Source: Harmothoe impar
Taxonomy: Eukaryota; Annelida; Polychaeta; Phyllodocida; Polynoidae
DNA length: 64,000 bases
Reading direction: 5' to 3'
Assembly (NCBI GenBank): GCA_947462335.1
Contig: OX381706.1
Coordinates: 18,266,784 to 18,330,783 of the forward strand
In this document: piece by piece, positions 31,715 through 42,135 of the stretch
How positions within the stretch are numbered: position 1 is the stretch's first letter
Layout: each line of letters opens with the position of its first letter
Notes under the pieces: generated by a model
Seen by the model: only the letters and a program-made list of their open reading frames with translations
What the model was told of the DNA's origin: nothing
Database searches by the model: none
Position numbers and translations under genes: made by a program

Positions 31715-31996
31715 TTGGCGGATCCAGGATTGTCTAGAGGGGGGGGGCCCAAACCTGGCCAACCCGGAGTCACTCTCTGTTTTCTGCGAGCGAAGCGCAT
31801 TAGCCACACTAGGTGGGTTTGGGGGCATGCCCCTCAAGAATATGTTGTTGATCTAGACTTGAAATGGTGCATTCTCACGCATTTTAGGACACAATATTTT
31901 AACAGTTTTCCCTCTTTTCTTCTCCTTCCCCCCCTCCCTTCTTCCTCTTTTTTTTTTTTTTTTTTTTTTGGGGGGGCCCCCCCTGGATCCGCCAAT
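31715..31996. mobile_element. Family L-like miniature element
   Basis: Ends TTGGCGGATCCAGGAT and CCTGGATCCGCCAA. It has a G run after the left end and a T run (31951-31969) before the right end. Confidence 0.8.
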
Positions 31997-33065
31997 GATA
32001 TAAGCCGCACCCTATATGGGCATAAAGTCGCAGCTTCTATGTGAAACATTACGGTACCTAACATGTCGAAACCCAATCTTTAATACTACCTGGTAGTAAT
32101 TAATTATTCAATGCATGTTTTCCTACACCTTATGCATGTTTCAAGAGACATCGATTAGCTTTATATGGTGTGATATGGTACACTATTATATTATCAAAAT
32201 ATAATAAGTTGTCATAACACCTAGGCCCATAATTACTCCTATGTGATTGGTTACCAACAATAACAAATACAAAACAACACCAGGTTGAGCCTCCAGTGTA
32301 AATGACTCCAATGTCCATATAAGCTGTCTCTGTAATAAAGTTCACACCCTGATGAAGTTCTGAACAACAACGAAACGTTGGTCAATTTGAACTGCAATTC
32401 TATGTGTCTCTTCTGATTTAAAGTAACTCTGACCTAAATACCTGAATAAGGTTTTGGGAATATTTTACAACCATCAAATTATATGGTGTTTTTTATCAGA
32501 TTTATGTTCATGATGTTGATACTCCATACTGTTGATAAGTGTTATGCATAAAAGTTATCCACTGGTACCGTTCAGTGCCTTTTCTCCACTCTAAAGGACC
32601 CCCACATTTGCCTTTACTTGGTAGTACTGGTGATTAAATCTTAAAACTCAGACCAACAAAATCGCCTCACCACGCAATGCATTTTGGGAGCAACACCAAT
32701 ACTACCGTAATAGGGTCCTAACTATGGTACTAAAGTAGCCATAATCTGACCCCAGGTTCAGGTAATTTTCCAGAAGTCTAGGTGAAGGTAATATGCGAGA
32801 TAAGATGTGGCAAGTACATAAGAGTTTACCGTAGATGGCGACTGACCCATCCTACAAGTTTCTAGACGTATTACCCTACTAATTTCTCTCAGTATGATGT
32901 AGAGGATATCCTTAATCCAAACTCCCCACAGTACGACCCATATAGTAACCTCATCTCTATAAAACACTCAATGTAGACTGCTATAAAACGCTCATGTAGA
33001 TTGCATTATGGGAACATATGCAAGTAGGCCTGAGTGACTAAACATTTAACGGAAGCTACACATAC

Positions 33066-33224
33066 CTTATTCGATGTAATAAGCGCCCTCCCCCTTGCGA
33101 GCCAGTCGTCCGCATACAACAGCTATGGGGGGGGGGGGGGCGCTTATTAAAATGAATAGTTGATGCTGATTTTTCCACATAAAATATTTCTAACCGCCCA
33201 GGGTGCCTATTACGTCGAATACGG
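33066..33224. mobile_element. Family D miniature element
   Basis: 159 bp, ends CTTATTCGATGTAATAAGCG and TACGTCGAATACGG, flanked by TA. It contains a G run and GCGCTTATTA. Confidence 0.75.
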
Positions 33225-33423
33225 TATGTATAATATATGTATATTACACACTTCTCCTAGCAGACAAACAACACTGGCTTCCTGGAAGCGGAGAAGCTTC
33301 AATTTAATTCATCAAATTAACCATGGAACTAGTTCACACCTGCGCATTATCAGGTATGCAGTAGTCGTCAGCTGTCTAGCCGTTAATGATCCACAAAAAG
33401 TGCCATTTAAAGTCAATCCTATA

Positions 33424-33660
33424 ACTCTTTAAGCACGGCATAATGCATTCATGCATCATACCATTAATGGGTCGTCATGATGCATGAATGCAGCCGTGGC
33501 AAGTAACTCACCAGGGCTGCATTCAGGCATCATGCCCCGAGACATCCCCCCAAGGGCCAGCATGATGCACTAATGCAGCACCGGCGAGTTACTCGCCGGG
33601 GCTGTATTGGTGCATCATGACAGCAATTTTTTTTTTAAGCGACATGCCATCAGTATGGGG
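33424..33660. mobile_element. Family A element
   Basis: Starts CTCTTTAAGCACGGCATAAT; right end CGACATGCCATCAGTATGGG followed by TTAA. The second hairpin GCACCGGCGAGTTACTCGCC is almost perfect. Confidence 0.8.
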
Positions 33661-33682
33661 TTAACCACGTATGTGATATGTC

Positions 33683-33890
33683 CATTGCTGGCATGATGCA
33701 TAAATTTATCCCTGGCGGGTCTACACACCAAGGCTGCATTCATGCATCATACCTCCTCTTGTGGGAGTGTATCACTCCCATAGGGTCGGCACGATACATT
33801 CATGCAGCTCTGGCGAGTTACTCGCCAGGGCTGCATTAATGTATTCTAACGTTGAAGGCCATGAGGCATGACTTCGCAGCCTTTAACGGT
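33683..33890. mobile_element. Family A element, adjacent copy
   Basis: Lies 20 bp from the previous copy. A perfect hairpin is built on CTGGCGAGTTACTCGCCAG (33813-33831). Right end CAGCCTTTAACGGTTTAA. Confidence 0.72.
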
Positions 33891-34244
33891 TTAAACCCCG
33901 GCTGCCGTATATAAAGGGCTGAGTACCTGCCATGCCTGCAATCCGACTGTTGCTGCCGGGGTAGCAAGTTCTGTGCCTTTAACAGAGAATGCCCGCTGCT
34001 ATTGTTGTTGTACGCAGTCTCCTCACTAGGGTAATTTCGGGTGGGTTCTAGGAAGGCAGGCAAATAACAGTTCCTGGTACTCATTAGCTTTGCGCTCCGA
34101 TTCCGCCATGGCGGGGTGGCACACAATCATCTAAGACTCAGGTGTCACGAATCAATACAGGTGGGCATGGGGGCATATCAACACCTGGGGAAGGGTGTGT
34201 GTGGGGGGGGGGGGGGGGGGGTTGAATATAGCCTGAGGGAATTA

Positions 34245-34400
34245 CCGTAAAACCTCGTGTATAAGGCGCGGTTTATACGTTTATCTAGCTCAGATTTAAT
34301 TTGATACCAACCATGCCTATATAAGGTGCAGCGTGTACAAAGGTTATTGTAAGTATAATACAGTACTAAGGTTTCCATAATCAGACCCTCTATATACCTA
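34245..34400. mobile_element. Family B miniature element, left part only
   Basis: Starts TA-CCGTAAAACCTCGTGTATA and has internal TATAAGGTGCAGCG, but no matching right end was found. Confidence 0.6.
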
Positions 34401-34445
34401 ATGTTTTCTGTTTTGCGGCTATTTTAAATAAAATGTTTCTCTCTT

Positions 34446-34778
34446 GGCGTAGGAAAAAGGGGGTGGGGGTGGGGGGGGGGGCAATCACTGGAGGCGGGGC
34501 TGAATATGTTTGCCTCCCCCCAGAATTTTTTTTTGTCAAGATCTGTAATATAATACACACAATTTTCAATCCTTATCTCTCACACAGAGGGAAAAGTCGG
34601 TGCAGATGGGGGCTGGGCCCCCAAATCAGAACTAAAGGGGGTTCAAATACTACTTTTCGATACAGTCTAATATAAGTGTGTAGATATGATGCATCATGCA
34701 CAAAAACCAAAACATAAAGCTGGTTGGAAGGGCCCCCCTGCCCCCCCCCCCCCCCAATGAAGATTTGCTTCCAACGCC
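34446..34778. mobile_element. Family K element, uninterrupted
   Basis: GGCGTAGGAAAAAGGG start and GCTTCCAACGCC end with long G and C runs just inside. The core has GTCAAGATCTGTAATATAAT and GGGCCCCCAAATCAGAACTA. Confidence 0.75.
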
Positions 34779-34899
34779 TCTGTCTTTTAATGCTCCCAAT
34801 TATAGTGCAGCTTAGCCGGGTCCCAATAAGCCTACCTCAGATATCATTCCAGGAACATGCATGGCGTGAATTGTGTTAAAGACAGCTTAAACCTGTTAA

Positions 34900-35094
34900 C
34901 CCTTTAAAGAGCTGCATCGTGTTTTAATACATTGTAGCACCCCTTTATTGTCATAATGGATCCATGTATCATGCTGATCCTTTAGGGGTTGGTACACTCC
35001 CAAAGGGTCGTCATGATGTACGAATGCAGCCCTGATGAGATAGACTTGCCCGGCCTGCATGTATTGTAGTGAAAATGGGCATATTACTTTAACA
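34900..35094. mobile_element. Family A element, eroded right half
   Basis: TTAA at 34896-34899 then CCCTTTAAAGAGCTGCATCG. The central GATCCTTTAGGGGTTGGTAC remains; the right terminus is not clear. Confidence 0.65.
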
Positions 35095-35507
35095 GTATGT
35101 TATATTCCCTATATGTGCCTCCACAAAAATTGATATGGTTGACAGGGCCCTTTTGAAAATCGAGTGATACAGACATTTCTATGAGACCCACGTATATTTG
35201 CTATATGCATAAAAAGTGTCGCAGTGACACACCATTAATGGTAAAAAGTGACACGGTGACACGCTCAAGAATCTGAGTACCCATGTAGAGGCACCAAGAT
35301 GCTAATGGACGATACTAGATCGACAAACCGGCTCGCTCTATCTAGAGCTGCTAATCCCCATGACATTCAGTAAAGGTGTAGTGCATGACCCCATGACCTT
35401 CCACATGACCCCATTGTAAAGGTCGTCGACTGCTGGACTCATAGTGAGATGGGACAACCTTTATAGTGCTTAGGGAGTGTTCATTTCAACGTGGGGGGGG
35501 GGGGGGG

Positions 35508-35590
35508 CGTAAAACCTCTCTGATAAACCTACTTCTCTGATAAGTTATAAGCCGCCCCCCCCCCCCCACACACCCCACAATTTGAGAGAA
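35508..35590. mobile_element. Family B-like left end running into the gap
   Basis: CGTAAAACCTCTCTGATAA followed by TTATAAGCCGCC, then a C run. It stops at the N run, so its right half is unknown. Confidence 0.5.
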
Positions 35591-35596
35591 TAATAT

Positions 35597-35796
35597 NNNN
35601 NNNNNNNNNNNNNNNNNNNNNNNNNNNNNNNNNNNNNNNNNNNNNNNNNNNNNNNNNNNNNNNNNNNNNNNNNNNNNNNNNNNNNNNNNNNNNNNNNNNN
35701 NNNNNNNNNNNNNNNNNNNNNNNNNNNNNNNNNNNNNNNNNNNNNNNNNNNNNNNNNNNNNNNNNNNNNNNNNNNNNNNNNNNNNNNNNNNNNNNN
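35597..35796. other. Assembly gap, 200 N
   Basis: Exactly 200 N, so a fixed-size placeholder and not a measured length. The frames reported across it are meaningless. Confidence 0.99.
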
Positions 35797-35854
35797 GACC
35801 CACGTGACCCCCCCCCCTGGACCCGCCCCTGAGCCTGCCTACAATGTACCCGGT

Positions 35855-36087
35855 CAGCAGAAGGCCCTAGAACACCCACCCCAGTGCTCCTGATGCCCTC
35901 CCGGCCTCCCCTGCAGTGCTCCCTAGACGGTCTCTTTGACCCTCCTGGAATCTTCCCACTGAGTCACTGGGAAGATTCCAGGAGGGGCAAAGAGACCGTC
36001 TAGGGGGCCTCTGCTGGCCGGGAGCACTGCAAGGGAGGCCGGGAGGGCATCAGGAGCACTGGGTGGGTGTTCTAGGGCCTTCTGCTG
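35855..36087. repeat. ~115-bp-arm palindrome beside the assembly gap
   Basis: Left arm from CAGCAGAAGGCCCTAGAACA, centre TTCCCACTGAGTCACTGGGAA (two bases off a perfect centre), right arm ending GTTCTAGGGCCTTCTGCTG. The right arm has ~17 extra bases (GCCTCTGCTGGCCGG). It starts 59 bp after the N run. Confidence 0.88.
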
Positions 36088-36221
36088 GCTGGAAACACTG
36101 CAGGGAGAACCGAATGTGAAAATTGGGGATTTTTAATGTTAGAACTGTACAGGAGGTGTAGAAAAGTTCCTAAAATTGAAATTCCAGGAATTCCTGGAAT
36201 TCCAGGAAGACTTACATCCCT

Positions 36222-36836
36222 GTTAAATCGGGTGTTTTCAGGCAAATTTCACTTGTTTACGATTTCGAACTTTTTTCTCGCCAAATCGGGTTGTTTTTAG
36301 GCAAATTTCACTTTTTTGCGATTTCGAACTTCTTTCTCGCCAAATCGGGTGTTTTTAGGCAAATTTCACTTTTTGCGCCCTTCGAACTTTTTTCTCGCCA
36401 AATCGGGTGTTTTTAGGCAAATTTCACTTTTTTTTGCGATTTCGAACTATTTCTCGCCAAATCGGGTGTTTTTAGGCAAATTTCACTTTTTTTCCGATTT
36501 CAAACTTTTTTCTCGCCAAATCGGGTGTTTTTAGGCAAATTTCACTTTTTTTTGCGATTTCAAACTTTTTTCTCGCCAAATTCGGTGTTTTTAGGCAAAT
36601 TTCACTTTTTGCGATTTCAAACTTTTTTCTCGCCAAATCGGGGTGTTTTTAGGCAAATTTCACTTTTTTGCAATTCCTAACTTTTTTCTGGCCAAATCGG
36701 GTGTTTTTAGGCAAATTTCACTTTTTTGCAATTCCTAACTTTTTTCTCGCCAAATCGGGTGTTTTTAGGCAAATTTCACTTTTTTGCAATTCCTAACTTT
36801 TTTCTCGCCAAATCGGGTGTTTTAAGGCAAATTTCA
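36222..36836 (+). repeat. ~60-bp T-rich minisatellite, about 10 units
   Basis: Unit of AACTTTTTTCTCGCCAAATC, GGGTGTTTTTAGGC and AAATTTCACTTTTTTGCGAT. The first units have CGATTTCGAAC and the last three CAATTCCTAAC, so the array has a polarity. Confidence 0.9.
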
Positions 36837-37639
36837 CCTTGTTGAAATTTGCACGCGATGAACACATATGTCCTTACCCCCCCCCCCCCCCCCCCCTCCA
36901 ACACACACACACAGGCAGTGGCCGCTGCCGTGTCCAGAAACAAGGCAGGGTAACAGAGTGCACTGCCAAGAATGACTGACCTTCACCTTGTTTTGCAAAA
37001 ACAATTCACCAATATAATACAATACAGGTCAGTTATGTAATCCACTAAATTATCCACCTACTTGACAGCTGCTTGCCAGACATGCTGGCATATAGCCAGA
37101 CATGCTGGCATATACATATGCAAAGATCAACAGCTACAAATTCACCTAAATACAAAATATTCCAACTTACATTTTTAAGAAATGATAATGCCCCAATCTT
37201 AACTCGCTACTGTAAAAGAATCTAAGCAGTATCTAGGAAAGGTGTATAAAATGAGCACAAAAAATACTGAATCCATGACCATGTTCCCCATAGGCTGCAG
37301 TGCTATAGCAGTGATTTACACAAAAAAAACAGCTGATTTTGCCACAAGATTATGAACTACGACAAAACTATAAACCAAATCATTTCAAGCTGAACCAAAA
37401 AGATAGCTGAACATGTTGAGCACAGAATGGTCTGGAGATAAATTGAAAAAGGTCTTTTCATCAATGAGTATTTTGATGAACCAACACACCATATCACGGC
37501 AATCTGACTCACAGAGGACTGACTACATAAAAGAGTGCCTATCTATAGCACTATAGCACTACAGCTCACCAAGGCACACTCTAATAATATAAGCTTTAGT
37601 TGGGCCTATTTACACATGGTTAAACTATAATTCATTTGA

Positions 37640-37783
37640 TATAAAACCGCCTTTATTAAATTATAAGCCCACCCCCCTCTTTATGACAGTTATGCTATAA
37701 GCCGAATCAAGCCTAATCCCCCCCCCCTCCCCCCCCCCCCTACCCCCCCGAAAAGAGGTTGGCTTATCAGAGAGGTTTTACGG
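37640..37783. mobile_element. Family B-like miniature element, right part
   Basis: Ends GGCTTATCAGAGAGG then TTTTACGG followed by TA. The middle is a long C-rich tract. Another left end of the same subtype starts at 35508 beside the assembly gap. Confidence 0.55.
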
Positions 37784-38093
37784 TAGGGTGTCTATAGAAT
37801 TAGATTCCGCCGATCATATTTCTGATGCAGTTGGACGATATACGGGTACAATGTAGTTCAAGGTTGTACACAATTGACGAGTCTATATTTGTCGCATGCA
37901 AGGTCACTTCCTTGCTAACTATAGTGTTTCTAGGCACTATCATGTCAAAACGACACACTGGATGCAAATATAGATACATACAAAAACCACAAGGAGAAAA
38001 GAAGATATCGGTCACAATAAGGTTGAAATACAGTATGTCATACACCTAGGGCTGCAAACTCACAGGAGATTGTACAAAGTTAAACAGAGATAA

Positions 38094-38286
38094 CCCTTTA
38101 AGGACGGCATGTCGCTAAAAGATGACATATGTTGCCATGATGCGCCTAACGCAGCCCTGGCGTGTTACTCATAGGGTCGACATGAAGCTTGAATGCAGCA
38201 CTGGCGAGTTACTCACCAAGGCTGCATTCATGCATCATGACGACCAAGGGCATGATGCATTAAAGCATTATGCCGTCCTTAAAGGG
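38094..38286. mobile_element. Family A TTAA-type hairpin element (reference copy)
   Basis: Ends CCCTTTAAGGACGGCATGTC and GCCGTCCTTAAAGGG; the right side is followed by TTAA and the left preceded by TAA. Between the ends lie nested palindromes built on GAATGCAGC..GCTGCATTC and CTGGCGAGTTACTC. It has no coding capacity. TTAA flanks plus CCC ends resemble non-autonomous piggyBac-type elements; that assignment is inference. Confidence 0.85.
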
Positions 38287-38891
38287 TTAAATAGACAAAT
38301 ACAGTATCACTTTTAACAAAACGTGACCCAACCAGGTATATCTCTGCTGCTGCCATAAAACCTATGTATCACTGTGAGAGGAGGAACTTCTTTAGTGTTG
38401 TCCCTCCTATGAGATCAATGGTTAAAGAACCACGTATATTAATTAATTAAATAATTTTTTATTAAATTGAATTAAATTTTTTTGGGTTCTTGTTAAGGTT
38501 AAGTAAGACCAACAAATCCGAAAATAATTGCACATGAAAAACAAACCACCACTTTGAAATAAAGGGGGTCCTAAATTTACACCACACCCCTTCTTAATAG
38601 CCGAATTTACCAAGGTTACCTTTTCTACCAACCAACCCAAAACGTAGTGTTCGTGGGTGAGGTCTCAAACCGAATAAAGCAGTGTTTCCACCAAAGCCGA
38701 ATGGGGCCGATGTTTAAGCCAGGAGTCATTTACAACCGATGCAATTACTCAAAATCAAACTAGTTTAACATTGCCAGATTGCAATGGGAGCCAACTGTTT
38801 AACTTTCAATCCCTTATTTTCTCATCAATTTTGCCTAAAAAATAAATTTCAGCAATAGATTTGTAATGAGCTCTTCTGGAAGAGCCGCTTA

Positions 38892-39139
38892 GCCCTTTAG
38901 GGACTGCATGTTGTTGGAACGGAACATTTATTGTCATGATGCACTAATAAAGTGCTGGCGAGTAACGCATTGGCACTGCGTTAACGCATCATGATGATCC
39001 TTCATGAGTGTGTAGAGTCGGTATGATGCATGAATGATGCACTCGCGAGTTACTCGCTAGAGCTTCATACATCCAGGCATCATAACAACAAAGGGTGTAC
39101 CACATTAAAGCACTAAGGCGAGTATGCCGTTCCTATAGA
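38892..39139. mobile_element. Family A element, degraded
   Basis: Starts CCCTTTAGGGACTGCATGTT. CACTCGCGAGTTACTCGC near 39040 is the second hairpin. Confidence 0.65.
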
Positions 39140-39144
39140 GTCAA

Positions 39145-39321
39145 CCTTTTAAGGACGGTATAAAGCATTAATGCATCATACCCTTGGCCGTGACGATGCA
39201 TGAATACAGCCCTGGCAAGTAGCTCATCAGGCCTGCATTCAAGCATCATGCCGACCCACAGGGTCTAATCACTCTCAACGGGACAAATGTCATATTTTAG
39301 CGACATGCCATCCTTAAAGGG
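39145..39321. mobile_element. Family A element
   Basis: Starts ACCTTTTAAGGACGGTATAA; ends CGACATGCCATCCTTAAAGG then GTTAA. It ends 100 bp 3' of a CLEC16A exon (39421-39575). Confidence 0.8.
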
Positions 39322-39420
39322 TTAATCAAGCTGCACCTTGGCCTACATGAGCAGAGATACACCGGCAGGAGAGGAGAGGGAGATGTAGGAAGAATGTGCG
39401 ACATGTACCTTCTCCCATAC

Positions 39421-39575
39421 CTTGTAGAAGTTCCTCAGCAGCAGGGTCCCCTCCTCCCGGGCGCCCTCCACGGCGGCCAGGTGGCGGTCCTGGAGGAAGC
39501 ACTGCGTGTCCTTGTACACCAACTGCTTTAGTAGCAGTGTGGCCATCTCCAGGGTGGCCAGGCGCACCTTGCTGC
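39421..39575 (-). CDS. CLEC16A: CLEC16A exon
   Basis: 155 nt. It encodes KVRLATLEMATLLLKQ, then HLAAVEGAREE and LLLRNFYK; the vertebrate protein reads KIRLATLELSCLLLKQ, HLACLEGAREES and RHFYK. The acceptor is TTTACAG. The donor was put at AAG|GTATGG because that is where the vertebrate sequence continues into the next exon; a longer reading frame runs on past it without similarity. Confidence 0.95.
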
Positions 39576-39969
39576 CTGTAAAGAGCACAGAGGGGAAGAG
39601 GGAGACTGGTGTTAGTCAGGAATGAACGTGACAAATTTAAAGAAAAAATGAAATGTTTAAATTGAGGCCCCTGGATGATTTTAAGGTCCTCTATATACCA
39701 GTAGTTAAGTACAGGCCTTCATGACATACACAACTAAATCAGGGAAAAGCTTTGATCCCTGATATTGGTGAAGTTGGTGCGCTATCAACATTAGATAATT
39801 TTGCATACCATGATAATATCGCGATAATCAGATAATGCGCTGAGATAGTATTCAACTTTGGCACTTATACAAGACATGCCATTATTCCAGATACTATTTC
39901 GTGTTTTCCAGCGCCCCTTTTGATATCTAGCGCTCAACCGTATTGGTACGGATATGTGTCAAATAAACC

Positions 39970-41470
39970 GTACCTGTCTCACAGGCAAGGTTAATTTGGC
40001 AGACTGGGACCTACCTGTCTCACAGCTGAGGTTAACGTGACAGACTGGGACCTACCTGTCTCACAGCTGAGGTCAAGGTGACAGACTGGGACCTACCTGT
40101 CTCACAGCTGAGGTTAATGTGACAGACTGGGACCTACCTGTCTCACAGCTGAGGTTACCGTGACAGACTGGGACCTACCTGTCTCACAGCTGAGGTTACT
40201 GTGACAGACTGGGACCTACCTGTCTCACAGCTGAGGTCAAAGTGACAGACTGGGACCTACCTGTCTCACAGCTGAGGTCAATGTGACAGACTGGGACCTA
40301 CCTGTCTTACAGCTGAGGTCAATGTGACAGACTGGGACCTACCTGTCTCACAGGCAAGGTTAATTTGGCAGACTGGGACCTACCTGTCTCACAGCTGAGG
40401 TTAACGTGACAGACTGGGACCTACCTGTCTCACAGCTGAGGTTAATGTGACAGACTGGGACCTACCTGTCTCACAGCTGAGGTTACCGTGACAGACTGGG
40501 ACCTACCTGTCTCACAGCTGAGGTTACTGTGACAGACTGGGACCTACCTGTCTCACAGCTGAGGTCAAAGTGACAGACTGGGACCTACCTGTCTCACAGC
40601 TGAGGTCAATGTGACAGACTGGGACCTACCTGTCTTACAGCTGAGGTCAATGTGACAGACTGGGACCTACCTGTCTCACAGGCAAGGTTAATTTGGCAGA
40701 CTGGGACCTACCTGTCTCACAGCTGAGGTCAAGGTGACAGACTGGGACCTACCTGTCTCACAGCTGAGGTCAAGGTGACAGACTGGGACCTACCTGTCTT
40801 ACAGCTGAGGTCAATGTGACAGACTGGGACCTACCTGTCTCACAGCTGAGGTCAATGTGACAGACTGGGACCTACCTGTCTTACAGCTGAGGTCAACGTG
40901 ACGGACTGGGACCTACCTGTCTCACAGCTGAGCTTAATGTGGCAGAATGGGACCTACCGTAAAACCCCGCCTTTAAGACGACCCCGCCTTTAAGACGACC
41001 CCGCCTTTAAGACGACCCCCAATTTTTGGGATCCTGCCAACCCCCAGACCCCCTCTAAATCACCCAAATTACAAGTTTTTGATTATTTTTTCCGTGAATT
41101 AGTATAGCCTGCAGTACAGTACAAGTTACCTTCAAAAATAATAATGGAAACGTTTATAAATTGTACCATTTTGTTGAGATGTCCTTTCTTTTTTTTCTGC
41201 CCTTTTTTCCAAATCAAAATTGTCAAAACCCCGCCTTTAAGACGACCCCCTTCTTTGGGTAAAAAATCTGTCTTGTAGGAAAAATAAATCCCAAAATAAA
41301 TCCGTCTTAAAAGCAGGGTTTTACGGTACCTGTCTCACAGATGAGGCTAATGTGATAGACTGGGACCTACCTGTCTCACAGCTGAGGTCAATGTCACAGA
41401 CTAGGACCTACCTGTCTCACAGCTGAGGTTAACGTGACAGACTGGGACCTACCTGTCTCACAGCTGAGGT
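39970..41470 (-). repeat. 41-bp minisatellite carrying CLEC16A splice donors
   Basis: About 24 units lie at 39970-40956 and about 3.5 more at 41327-41470, with a miniature element between. Read on the gene strand each unit has CTCAGCTGTGAGACAG (the exon end) followed by GTAGGTCCCAGTCTGTCA (the intron start). Units differ mostly in a 6-7 base window. Variants reading GCAAGGTTAATTTGGC recur near 39985, 40352 and 40680, which marks a higher-order repeat of about 8-9 units. 41 is not a multiple of 3. Confidence 0.95.
40957..41326. mobile_element. Family B miniature element, complete, with TA target duplication
   Basis: 370 bp with ends CCGTAAAACCCCGC and GCAGGGTTTTACGG. It interrupts a minisatellite unit reading GACCTACCTGTCTC; the TA of that unit is present on both sides (40955-40956 and 41327-41328), so the empty site can be read directly. 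Near the left end CGCCTTTAAGACGACC is repeated three times. No coding capacity. Confidence 0.9.
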
Positions 41471-41522
41471 TAATGAGGTGAATCAACTTCTCAATGAGTA
41501 CGATGTTGTAATGGTCTTTGGT
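41453..41522 (-). CDS. CLEC16A: CLEC16A exon whose 3' end seeds a minisatellite
   Basis: A 70-nt exon encoding TKDHYNIVLIEKLIHLI then NLSCET, corresponding to the TTYNHPLAERLIRIM region. The acceptor is TATTTTCAG; the donor GTAGGT leaves phase 1. The last 16 nt of the exon and the first 25 nt of the intron form the unit repeated in the adjoining minisatellite (39970-41470), so the exon's own donor is the outermost of more than two dozen near-identical donors. Confidence 0.9.
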
Positions 41523-41971
41523 CTGAAAATACACAAGGGATGACAATTTTACAAATTGTTAAACACCATGATTATATTAAAAACACAATACCATAAAGCA
41601 GCGTTATCTTTACATCAAGAATGCTGTGATATATTGAGTATACAGGAGCATCTTTTCTGCATGGCTGGTCATATTGTCCTAGTATTGATCTTCTTTGTTT
41701 AATAGTGAACAGCCAGACAGAAAGGATGGCCCATGCACCACATGATACTCCTTTCTGCTGCCCACATGACATATTTAAAGTTTTTAGCGAGAATCAAGTG
41801 TTTTTTGGTAACATTTATCTATAGATAACAGGTCATCATCGTCAATTTGTTATTATCCCGAAGTGACCCCCAGAGCTATCTGGCCCAACAAATGGCACCA
41901 CAGGTTCTTTGTATTAGGATCGAGCAGATCGGATCGTGTGCTAAACTCTAAAATATCCCACCCAACAGTTT

Positions 41972-42057
41972 ATGGGCCGCATAGTGCTCTAATGCATTAT
42001 GCCCTTTGTCGTCATGATGCATAAATGCATTAAAGCACTATGTGGCATTCAAAGGGC
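41972..42057. mobile_element. Family A mini-copy
   Basis: Only the two outer modules joined: GGGCCGCATAGTGCTC and GCACTATGTGGCATTCAAAG around TCGTCATGATGCA. Both hairpins are deleted, so the unit is an 86-bp palindrome. Confidence 0.6.
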
Positions 42058-42082
42058 TAAATAGAGTAGAGGAGTGACTCAC

Positions 42083-42135
42083 CTCTGAGTTGTCTGTCGG
42101 CATAAATACAGAGTCGAGCAGCTCCTTGTTAAGGC
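42083..42135 (-). CDS. CLEC16A: CLEC16A short exon
   Basis: A 53-nt exon encoding GLNKELLDSVFMPTDNSE, which fills the place of the vertebrate GMDPEKLERIQLP segment. The acceptor is CTCCCCAG and the donor GTGAGT. Frame joins perfectly on both sides (phase 1 in, phase 0 out), which is the main support because the sequence itself is only weakly conserved. Confidence 0.85.

Larger units (their letters stand above)
31440..39420. other. 8-kb CLEC16A intron
   Basis: Holds the assembly gap, the palindrome at 35855, the T-rich minisatellite and eight or so miniature elements. Nothing is recognised at 31997-33060 (apart from the CTGATGA/GAAAC motif near 32353), 36840-37640 and 38290-38890. Confidence 0.8.

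Noticed and set aside
33836..34126. 96-codon minus-strand frame
   Set aside because: It runs into a family A element and has no similarity; only the short ATG-context observation was kept as a low-interest finding.
35486..35879. Frames spanning the N run
   Set aside because: They depend on unknown bases.
39970..41470. CRISPR-like array of 41-bp repeats
   Set aside because: There are no unique spacers; units are contiguous and the genome is eukaryotic.
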